64,000 bases of DNA from contig NC_092087.1 in NCBI RefSeq assembly GCF_045679555.1, positions 81,400,901 to 81,464,900 of the forward strand, in the 5' to 3' direction. Shown in pieces: positions 43,901 to 55,900 of the stretch. Both the position numbers and the translations under genes were made by a program. The notes under the pieces are model-generated. The model had not been told where the DNA came from. It searched no databases and saw only the letters and a program-made list of their open reading frames with translations. Source of the stretch: Salvelinus alpinus. Taxonomy: Eukaryota; Chordata; Actinopteri; Salmoniformes; Salmonidae. Positions within the stretch are counted from its first letter, which is position 1. Every line of letters starts with the position of its first letter.

Positions 43901-46900
43901 TGACCCTGAGAGTAGCTGAGGGGGAGAAGAGACAACGGTTGGTTGTTTTGGTAGGGACATTTAATGCAAGTGGGGAGTTACTTCCATCAAGTAAAGTGCT
44001 TTTACTTGAGAACTGCAATATGAATGCATTTCATACCCGAGTTTCTTTACATACTCCAGGTAGCCAATAAGGATCTCATGATAGACGGCCGTCCTTAGCA
44101 GTCGAGGTTTGAAGAAGTGAATACTGTCCAGGTAAGATATGTAAACCCGTCTGTGGAGGAAGACACAGGAATAAAACAAATGTCATCAGTTAGTGAGTAA
44201 TTTCCATTAAGTCATCAATTATTTCAACAACACATTTATAAAATGTATACATTTATTTATTTAATATGTTACTACTGAATCAAGGGTCTACCAACACATC
44301 ACATTCCGTGTAGCCCATTACAGGTACTCCGGACCAGCCCCATGTAGGGGGTACAGGTACTCCGGACCAGCCCCATGTAGGGGGTACAGGTACTCCGGAC
44401 CAGCCCCATGTAGGGGGTACAGGTACTCCGGACCAGCCCCATGTAGGGGGTACAGGTACTCCGGACCAGCCCCATGTAGGGGGTACAGGTACTCCGGACC
44501 AGCCCCATGTAGGGGGTACAGGTACTCCGGACCAGCCCCATGTAGGGGGTACAGGTACTCCGGACCAGCCCCGTGTAAGGGGTACAGGTACTCCGGACCA
44601 GCCCCGTGTAAGGGGTACAGGTACTCCGGACCAGCCCCGTGTAAGGGGTACAGGTACTCCGGACCAGCCCCGTGTAAGGGGTACAGGTACTCCGGACCAG
44701 CCCCGTGTAAGGGGTACAGGTACTCCGGACCAGCCCCGTGTAAGGGGTACAGGTACTCCGGACCAGCCCCGTGTAAGGGGTACAGGTACTCCGGACCAGC
44801 CCCATGTAAGGGGTACAGGTACCCCGGACCAGCCCCATGTAGGGGGTACAGGTACTCTGGACCAGCCCCATGTAGGGGGTACAGGTACTCTGGACCAGCC
44901 CCATGTAGGGGGTACAGGTACTCCGGACCAGCCCCGTGTAAGGGGTACAGGTACCCCGGACCAGCCCCGTGTAAGGGGTACAGGTACTCTGGACCAGCCC
45001 CATGTAGAGGTACAGACCTGGTGTTGGGGAAGGAGCAGTCCGAGCCGTACTCCTGAACGTGCATCCCGAAGAAACACACATCCACGCCATCGATCTCCTC
45101 AAAGGCAAAAAGCGCTTTGGTTCTGTAGGGGAAGGTCTCAGACATCTCACCGGTGTCCACAAACCTGACCAGAAAAAACAGAAAGACAGTTGTCTGTCTA
45201 CATCGAACATTAACCACATGTGTCAAAGAGGCCAAACTGAGTGGGCGGCAGGTAGCCTAGCAGTTAAGAGCTTTGGGCCAGTAAACGAAAGGTCGATGTG
45301 CCCTTGAGCAAGGCGCTTAACCCTAATTTGCTCCTGTAAGTCCCTCTGGATAGGAGCGTCTGCTAAATATGAACTGATCATTGAAGGCAGTAACAGGGAG
45401 TGTTTACAGTCTGCTCAAACATGCAGGTTCAACAACATGGGATTTAAGAGATGAATATATGATCATTAGGTTTTATGTGGTGTATTCTTATCTCTTGGGC
45501 TCTCTGCAAAGCCAAAGTCAAACAAGGGTGCCGACCACACTGTTGACTGGCAACAATAAAACAGGAGCGTGGACAAATATTTTGTGTATTGACTATGTTG
45601 AGGTACAGACAAGACTTCCTTACATGCTGTGAAAGTGCCTGCACAACTAAAGTAGTGCAATAAATGTGTATACCGTCAGTACTCTAAAATGTTAGGTAGT
45701 GCACTACACATGCGTGTCCACTCCTCAGTCTCTACCTGGATTTCATGCCAGGTTTGACCTCTGTAGTTTTGTCAGAGCTTGCCACCACTCGTACGCACAC
45801 CTCCCCTGCCTCAGGGTGGTTCTGCCTCTTCAGATACTTATTCACCCGGTCCTCGATGTACATGCCCAACCGCGTCGTCTGCAACCCTACACACACACGG
45901 AGAGAGATTGGTCCAAAAGGTCACAAACCAAGCCTTCATTCAGAAGGACATGTTTTATGTATGAATAAATGTGCAGACAGAGTCTAATTTAGCTTAATGC
46001 CATGTGCATGGAAAGGTCAAACACGCTCTCTGGTACTACAAATACCAGAGGCAAAACCGCAAATGTGTGGGTGAGAGAGAGCTACTGCAGGTAATTGGAG
46101 ACCGCCAGTGATGTCATAAGTCCATGACATTTACCATATGGAAGTGGTTTGTCATATAGAGAAAGGCTTCTGTAAAGCTTGAATAACTAGGCTATTAAAA
46201 ACTGACGTTCAAAAAGATTTCGGCTTTAAAAAAAATGTTATATTGCATGACGAATTGGCTAAGTATTCCAATACTCTTAAAGGGGAAATCAGCAATTGCT
46301 ACATCAAATTATGACCTTGAAGGATTGATACAGTGTGTACACATTGATTATTGAAAAATATAACTTATAAATGGCTCATGAGCTCAGTTCAACCATCGTA
46401 CCCCATCAGAACCCAAAATAAGCTGTTTTACTCTAATGTTTGAAAACAAAGTAAATGTAACCAAACACTATATAGCCTATATTAACACTATATTTTTGAT
46501 ACCACAGATGGTCAGTCCTTGCATCCATAGCTTGGTCTATGAATTTGAAAGCCCCATCACTCTAAGCTTTGTACCGAAACAGGGGCGGGGATTATTGTTT
46601 CAACTGCGGATTGCCACTTTAAGATGGGGCTTATAGCCAGGGAATGGAAAAGAGGACGTACGTTTTGCAGAAAACTTGTTGTCTTTCCGTGTTTTCCCAC
46701 TCTTCTTCAAACAGTTGTCACAGATGAATCTGCAGAGTGAGAGAAAGAAAAAGAGTCATTCATGTAACTGGTATTGAATAGAACTTCTCACCACCATTTT
46801 GTGACACTGTCAGAGGTTAGGCTGAATGTTTACCCGGATGGCCAGATGACGTCATAGTGTAGAACACATATCTGATGCATCTTCCGTCCGCAATCTTTAC

Positions 46901-49900
46901 AGTCAACAAACCTGGTGACAAAAACACCACATCTTGGTTTACTACAGAAACCCATTAACAGCTATACCCGTTATGTCCCCCATTTAGGTCAACAACTTCT
47001 CTTCTTGTTTGTTTCAATTGTACTGTTCACGATATGTAAGAGTGCTGACTGGCTTGACTGCTAGAACAGGAAGCCATAGAGAGATCAACATTCACTTAAT
47101 ATTCCTCCAGTTCTTACGCACGTGCAAGCAGACCAATGCAAGTGCGCCTTTGTAGGAGGGGTTGGAACACAATACACATATGTAGGCCATTATTCATTTA
47201 TATATTCATTTTTAAAAAATGAGACTTTTTGTTATAATAAACCTCAAATGTGTAAATAGAACGGAAATGAAAAGGTGCGCAAAAGTGGAGATCTATGAGT
47301 GGCTCTTATGTTGCCTATTGAAAATCAAGCACGTGGCCAAAGGTGTACATGTTGAAATGCTCCCCTAGGTGATATAAAACGAAACACCAGACGGCGCTTC
47401 AGAGCTGACCAGGAAGTCTAGTCAGGACATCTGCAGGAGCAGCAGGCTGATATGAAAGGTATATGGAGTGAGTGTGAGCCATACACATACAGATGGCTGG
47501 TTAAAGAGCCTTACGGTTCATGGTCTAGTGTATCGTTCTTCTTCCTCTCAAACTGGTCTTTACATATCATTCTGAGGAGGCAGAGAAGACAGCAACTGGT
47601 TAGATGACACGGTTAAATCATGACATGAAACAAACATTTACTGCAAATACCTGAATATAAAACAAGATTCTATTGGAGTTTGAATGAGATGAATGAAGTG
47701 AACCGGAGAACAAGCAGAGACGGGTTGACTCACGTCTGTGGTTGTGCTGGGTCGTCCCCTAACGTCACATTGTGCCCCTGGATCTCATTGAAGCACTTCT
47801 CACAGAAATGATACCTGGAACAAGACGAGACACACACATACACTATAGCAACACAGAAAATGGCACCAGGCCCAAAGAGCACCAACAGACATGGAAAACA
47901 TCCATGTGCCTCAACTAGATATAACTGAATTGTGGTTGTCGTACCTAGCTGCCTTAAGTAGATGCATTAACTAAGTCACTCTGGATAAAAGTGTCTGCTA
48001 AATGTACAGATCTGAAATACGATGACTACCTAAAAAGGTTGTCAGTGCATATGAACATCAGAAAAGTCATTCCTATGTCAGAGTTGTACAGTACTTGTAC
48101 ATTAAACTTCAATGCAAATCTTTCCATTAAAACTTGGGAGTGTCAGAACAGTAGACCATGCTGCAAGAGAGATCAGGGCCTGTATATTCATAAACCATTC
48201 TGCAAACGAGTGCTGATCTAGGATCAGACCCCCCCCCCGATCCATGTTATCTTAAGGCGTTATCTGGTAATCTAAAAGGCCAAACTGATCCTAGATCAGC
48301 ACTCCTAATCGGAGATGCTTTATTAATACGGGCTCAGAGCATGCGGCCTTGTGTTACAGCGTTATGCTATCTATTCACACGCCACGGCCGCTGTGCTGCA
48401 CAACCCCATCCTAACGCATGCAGAGGAAAAACTAGCTGAAGTTACATGACCTGAACACCAGGTGGAGCAAGGGGGCAGTGTTCTGATTGAGCACTCTGCC
48501 ATTTAGCGCAGAGAGGCAACGCTTACCTGTTCTGGTAGCTGTAGTAGGTGCCGCCGGTTGGTATGGTGCACAACTGCTTACCATAACAGCAGAGAGTTTG
48601 AGGAGAGAACTCATACTGCAAAGGAAGTGGCCAACAAGAAAATGTTAGAATTCAGATTTGCAAGAAAAGTTCATTTCAGAGATGAAAACAATCTCTGCCT
48701 CCGATCCTCCCTCCCTTCCTCCACCACCATCCCATCCCTCCCTCCCTTCCTCCACCACCCTCCCATCTCTCCCTCCCTTCCTCCACCACCCTCCCATCCC
48801 TCCACCACCCTCCCCTCCATCCCTTCCTCCACCACCCACCCTCCCATCCCTCCCTTCCTGCACCACCCTCCCCTCCATCCCTTCCTCCACCACCCTCCCT
48901 CCACCACCCTCCCTCCCTTTCTCCACCACCCTCCCTCCCTTTCTCCACCACCCTCCCATCCTTCCTCCACCACCACCTTCCCATCCATCCCTTTCTCCAC
49001 CACCCTCCCATCCCTCCCTTCCTCCACCACCCTCCCATCCCTCCCTTCCTCCACCACCCTCCCATCCTTCCACCACCCTCCCTTTCTCCACCACCCTCCC
49101 ATCCTTTCTCCACCACCTTCCCATCCATCCTTCCTCCACCACCTTCCCATCCATCCTTTCTCCACCACCCTCCCTCCCTTTCTCCACCACCCTCCCTCCA
49201 CCACCCTCCCATCCCTTCATCTCACCTTGCGGCCGCAGCAGTAGCCAAGGCTCATCATAACGGGGTCTATCTCCAGCTCAAACACCTCGGCCAGCTTGGA
49301 GCAGAATTTGTAGACGCGGGACGTCTTGCGGTTGTAGATCCAGGCATTGTTGAACATGACCCAGATGTCTTCCACGTACTGCCAGGGTTCCTGGTACTGA
49401 CCCGTGTCCAGCTTACGCTTTATGGTGGACAGGTCGATGGGGTTCTTCACGATGTCAAAGTAGTCCTGGAGGGAAGAAAGTCAGTTGTTCATCAGACCGC
49501 ATCAGTCAATTGCTACACCTAACAAACATATGCAGACATATTTTCATAGAAAATAAAGTGAATATAACCCATGATTCATCCTAAAATATTAGCAGACCTG
49601 CCAACCCTGTCCAACTTTTTAGAGTACCAGACGCGCGCGGCAAATTGGCGATTGACCTCGAGCGCGTAGTACGGGCCGAATTGGAGTTCTTTCCCCACCG
49701 CACACTCGTGCGAGAGCTGTTTGTTAGTCTGATCGCAATTATAGAATTGTACCAAATCAAGTCTATAAAAGGTTGGAATACTTTATTTGACAGCATTCCA
49801 TTTACACACATCAACAAGATCTAATTAGAAAGAACAAAGGGCCTTTATTCTTGGAGTTTTTTTTATTTGATTAAACAAATAAGTTATTTGTTTAGGTAAA

Positions 49901-52900
49901 AAATGTACAAACGTCTTATCCACGATAAAACTTTTTTTTTTAAACTCTGATATGATAAGAACAAATGTTTGAAGCAGAGCATCAAAAACATGTTATCCAT
50001 AATAAAGGAAAAAGCTATGATAGGAAACAGTGAGTGAGAACAAATCTTCAGAAGACCTTCAAATGTTCAGGAAACCATTTCCTAGACAGGTAGCTAGCAG
50101 ATTTAGCCTTACGCAGCAGGGTATCTGGCTAGACTTCTCTGTGGCAAACAGTTATTCTGGCAATCATTGAAACCTTGGTAACAAGGGCACTCAGCAGGTC
50201 TGTACTGAGGGAGGCTCTGTACTGGGTTTTGTTCTTCGAAACGAGACTGAATGTTCGTTCTCAGTCTGCATTGCTGTGGAAAATGACCAATATCCCCAGC
50301 ATCTCAGCCGAAAGGTGGGAGTAGACCAGGCTGCCCCCCCTTTTCATTGTGCTGATTTCTCTCCAGGCCTGATCCGTGCGCATGTTGACCAGACTCTGCT
50401 CAAATGGTGTTGCCTAATAGTCTAAACTCATCTTCCACCAGATCAACAGAGGCTCCCTCAGGAATAATGCAGGGAAAGTGTGCCATGAAAAAGTTGAGGG
50501 ATGAGAACTTGGCAGTCTGCCTGTTGGCAATGTCAGCGACCACAGCATGCTGGAGGAGCACATCTCCAAATGGAAATTTCAGCAACATGTAGTCTACTGC
50601 AGAAGAAAATAAGTTTCTGACATCTGCATAGGTTTTCAGATCCAGCTTGCCTTGGCTTCCTAAGGAGGTGCGGGTGTCCTGGCCAATGGACAGCTCCTCG
50701 TCAGAAAGCTGGTTGTGTCTCTCCAGGTAGAGCGTAGGTTTGACACCAGTACATTTCATGTTCAGTCCTCTGAAAAAGTATTTTACAAAACATAAATAAA
50801 AGATTCATACTTTTAAGTAGGTTCAGTAGGCTACCGCAAAGGGAATCCGACCGCTGTTCAGTAGGCTACCGCAAAGAGAATCCGACCGCTGTTCAGTAGG
50901 CTACCGCAAAGGGAATCCGAACGCTGTTCAGTAGGCTACCGCAAAGGGAATCCGAACGCTGTTCAGTAGGCTACCGCAAAGGGAATCCGACCGCTGTTCA
51001 GTAGGCTACCGCAAAGGGAATCCGACCGCTGTTCAGTAGGCTACCGCAAAGGGAATCTGAACGCTGTTCGCCAGAAGAGTCTGGTGTTTCAGCCTATGTA
51101 AAGGTGCCTATTGTATTTCTTTGCAGTGCATACATAATTTCAGAGTTTCAAAATGTATAAAATCTCAAATCTAGTGCAACGGCATTTTAGAAGCATTGCC
51201 TCCATAGCTAATACCGGACACTCATTCATTCTTCATCATTCAGTCTTCTAAACTCCCGACTCCATTTAATGCCTAGAGGTTTATATTTATTTTTCATTTT
51301 ACTTTTGTAATGCTAGTGACGTGGATCATAATTACAGTTACAGTCTCAGGTTCCGTGATCCTCGTAATGTTATGTGGAAAATACAACTAATGGGAGGCAG
51401 AATTAAATGTATATCACACTCGCACAAATGCAAGTTATTTTTCGTATTTGCATTTAATTTATTTCACTAGCAAATGCGAGTGAACTGCTGGCACTTTAGA
51501 GCCCACTGAATGTCCATCTTATGTTCGCTAAAGTTACCTTTCTACAACACACGGAGTGGACTGTGTGTTTACGTACAGCTGACAGTCGGCAAACTCAACA
51601 TCACAACAAACAGGAGGGGCAGACACGGGGTAGCTACGTCCAATAACGATGTATTCATCTCCATGTCCGTTGACACAAACTCTGTACATGTCTGTGTGTT
51701 GCAGTTTGAGAATCGGGATGTTAGATTTACTCAGAGGATTTATTTTGTTTATTAATAATAAAAAAAAATGTATCAGGCCCCATTCATTTCTGCATACTTT
51801 TAACTGGGATCTCGTACCTGCGTACAAGGACAGAGAATTGCGTAGTTGGTACGCAAAATGCGTGCATGTTGGCAGGTCTGTATTAGGAGTAGAATTCAGA
51901 TTTGCTAGAATGGAAGTTTCAGGTGGAATGACTAAAGGGTAGAGACTCTGGGTCCTGTCTGTAGCGTGTCTGTGTGTACTCACTGGGATGCCCAGTACCA
52001 TGGGGTCTACAGGCTGTCTGAAGGGTAGAGACTTTGGGTCCTGTCTGTAGCGTGTCTGTGTGTACTCACTGGGATGCCCAGTACCATGGGGTCTACAGGC
52101 TGTCTGAAGGGTAGAGACTCTGGGTCCTGTCTGTAGCGTGTCTGTGTGTACTCACTGGGATGCCCAGTACCATGGGGTCTACAGGCTGTCTGAAGGGTAG
52201 AGACTCTGGGTCCTGTCTGTAGCGTGTCTGTGTGTACTCACTGGGATGCCCAGTACCATGGGGTCTACATGCTGTCTGAAGGGTAGAGACTCTGGGTCCT
52301 GTCTGTAGCGTGTCTGTGTGTACTCACTGGGATGCCCTGCAACATGGGGTCTACATGCTGTCTGAAGGGTAGAGACTCTGGGTCCTGTCTGTAGCGTGTC
52401 TGTGTGTACTCACTGGGATGCCCTGCAACATGGGGTCTACATGCTGTCTGAAGGGTAGAGACTCTGGGTCCTGTCTGTACTCACTGGGATGCCCTGCATC
52501 ATGGGGTCTACATGCTGTCTGAAGGGTAGAGACTCTGGGTCCTGTCTGTAGCGTGTCTGTGTGTACTCACTGGGATGCCCAGTACCATGGGGTCTACAGG
52601 CTGTCTGAAGGGTAGAGACTCTGGGTCCTGTCTGTAAAGAGACTCTAGGGTGGGCATGAGGGCCTGGCGCAGCTCCTCTGGCTTAAAGACTAGAACAGAT
52701 ATGGAGAGAAAGAGATTTAATAGGTGTTTTTTAATAAGTTTCATCCTAGACCAATTCCTTGTCCTGTCCCTAGTCTCTTCTTGAGGGAAGGAGAGAGATG
52801 TCTAGAGAGAGAGAGAGATTGCTAGAGAGAACGGCGAGAGAAAGAGAGAGATTGCTAGAGAGAATGGTGAGAGATGGCTAGAGAGAATGGCGAGAGATGG

Positions 52901-55900
52901 CTAGAGAGAATGGCGAGAGATGGCTAGAGAGAATGGCGAGAGATGGCGAGAGAGAAAGAGAAAGGTGGCCAGAATACCATTTTTGATAAACTCCCATATC
53001 TATTGGGTGAAATACCACAGTGTGCCATCACAGCAGCAAGATGTGACCTGTACCACAAGAAAAGGGCAACCAGTGAAGAACAAACACCATTGTAAATACA
53101 ACCTATATTTATTTTCCCTTTTGTACTTTAACTATTTGCACACCGTTACAACACTGTATATAGACATAATATGACATAATGTCTTTATTATTTTAGAACA
53201 TTTTTATTGTTTATTATCCATTTCACTTGCTTTGGCAGAGAGAGGAGAGGAGAGAGAGAGAGCTCACTTTTTCTCCGTGACTGAGAAGGGGATAAGGACA
53301 CTGTGCCGTTGGCTCCTCCCCCCTCCTCCTCTTTGGGCTCAGTCTTCATTTCCAGCTTCTTCTCCTCAGTCTCCATTGGCACCTGCTTCTCTTCTGGCTC
53401 CTCCTTCACTGACAGGGAACCAGAGTCCTCCTCAGTCTGCAAACAGGAAGTAAAGATGGGCAATTAATAAAGCTAGGGGAAATGCCTTGTTTACAGTATA
53501 AACCATGTGATTCATAGCTTCTATTTCTATGATTCAACATTGTCTAATGACATGGAGGGACTCCACATGACTTCTGGAGCTCAGCTTAACCAAGCCTGAA
53601 TGAATGAACAAACAAAACACACCTCCATCTTGGGCTCGGTCTTGCCACTGGCCGACTCAAACTCCCGCTGGTCCCTAAGCCGCGGCTCGGCCTTGGTCTC
53701 CTGGGCCGGCAGGTCAGGCAAAGCATGCTGGGAGTGTGAATGCAAGTCGCCGCTGGCGGCAGAAGCTGGGGTGGGCACCCTGTTATCCAGACTGGCACCT
53801 GTCTGAGAAAGCTGAAAGAGAGAGAGAAGGAGAGAGCGCCAGAGTGAGAGGAAGAGCGAGAAAAAAGGAGAGTGAGCAAAAGAAAGAAAAAGGGAAAAAG
53901 GAGGAATAATAAAAAGAGGGTCAAATGAGCAGTTAGTGGAAAGCAAGTTCTTCACAATTTGTGAAATCAGTGAGTGAGAGACTAGTGAGTTTGGTGGACT
54001 GGTTGTCATGCAGCTAGAACACAAGATGGCATGGTCAACGGAGGTCAAAAGGTCAACCAGAAAGGGTTGAAGGTGAGAGGTTAGAAAGGGATGTCGTAGG
54101 TAGAAGTTCAAGGTGGAAGGGCATGCCATGCGGTCTCAGGGCTCTCACCGGCGTGGTCGGGGGCTGCACTGTAGGAAGCTCCGGTTGGGGTTGGGACTGA
54201 GTCTGTGGCTGGAGGGGGGTATGTGGCTGGGTCTGGGTCAGGTTTGGGCGGGGAGGGGTGTTGGAAGGACCAGGACCGGGGGTGGAAAGGGTGGGGGTTG
54301 AGCTGCGGCTGGAGGGCTTGGGGGGCTGCAGGTTAGTTGTGGGCCCCCCTGTGGAGGAAGAGGGTGGAGGAGTGGAGCGCAGGGGGGGCTGGGAGGGGAG
54401 CTGGGGGCCCAGGGGACCAAGTGCACTCATGGGGAGGTTAGCACTCTGCTGCTGCGGCGACTGCTGCTGTAGGGAGAGAGAGGAGGCACACACACACACA
54501 CACACAACAGAAGACGACACAGAACAACGATTACATACACATAAACCAAACACACACAGAGACTTGAGTTAAGAAGGGAACCTCATGATAGTCAGTGTGT
54601 GAGTTGTGACGGTTACTGATTTTAGTGGGAAATTGAACCCCCCCATCCATCTCTCACCCTTGTGACAGTAGCCCAGGCCTTCCCTTCCACCATCTATCTA
54701 ACCCTCACTCCCTTTATCTCTCACCTGTGTGACAGCAGCCTGTGCTGGGGGCTGGCCTAGACCCAGGTTGTTAGCATTCATGGCGCCGGAGGTAGAGGGG
54801 GGAAATGGGATCTGAGGGGGATGGAATTGACTATTTTGATTGGCTGTCTGGCCCACCATGCTGCCACCGCCGCCGTGGGCTCCCAGCATGCCCTGGGCCT
54901 GTGGCATCCGCGAGGGAGACAGACCCATCTGAGGAGGAGAGAGTGTTACCGTGGTAATAGCAGAACCAATCAATCAAATCCTAGATATACACAAACACAA
55001 TGAAGCGTAAAGAGTAGTATGCCAGCCTTAATGCTATAGTCTGGGGCCCCTAAAATACAGCATAATTTCAATATATCCCTTCAAGCCTATGTGAATACCA
55101 ATTTAAAATCTGAATACAACCAGTTTGCCATTTCAACTAGTCACTGTGCCATCTCTCCCAGACAGCACCAACAGAGGGGTTGTCTATAAGGGGAGAGATC
55201 ATCAATTATCACTACGAGAGCTCTCGACAAGGCGGCGTCATCAGTGAGCAAGCGGCGCTCTGACTGACAAAGCACCAGGAAAACTAAAATAAATGGCGCG
55301 TTGTGTGCTGAAACGTGACCCCTGTAACTCCCGCATCCCACGCTACGGTTTTACTAAAGAACTGTCGCTGTGATGCTGCTGAGCGTTAAGAGGGAATGCT
55401 GGGAGTAAAAACTCTCCATCCCCATCTCTCCATCCTGCCCCCTCTCTTTCACATCCCTTGTTCTCTCCATTCTTCTCTCTCCACCCCCCCTCTCTCAGTC
55501 AGTCTTGGTACAACAGTAAACCATGCCAGCAGTGCTGTACCTCAGAGGAGTGGTGCTGCTGCATCATTTCAACCTAACAAAAGGCCCTAACTGACACTTC
55601 TCTCTTGGCCACTAAAAATACTCTCCAACATACGGTGAGTCATGGCTGGAGAGAACATTATGTGCTGCGTCCCAAATGGCACCCTATTCCCTACATAGGG
55701 CTCTGGTCAAAATTAGCGCACTATGGGAGGTGTTGACAGGACACCCTTGTATATCCTAGTGTGTGTGTGTGGTACTCACGGAGGGGACGGAGCCCATGTT
55801 GATCTGTGTGGGGTGGTTCATGGGGGAGGCGGCACGGGGCCCTAGAGGCTGCTGGGACATCTGGATGTTGGGCAGGGCCATGGGGCTGAACTGATTGAGC

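Noticed and set aside
44280-45235. Three parallel 265-306-residue frames of repeated GWSGVPVP / [11 protein letters not shown] / [11 protein letters not shown]
   Set aside because: All three phases are open because the 33-bp unit is a multiple of three without stops. Only the part at 45018-45164 is real exon.
48558-49260. Pro-rich and Gly/Trp-rich frames of about 180-230 residues on both strands
   Set aside because: By-products of the CT-rich minisatellite; only the flanking crebbp exons are coding.
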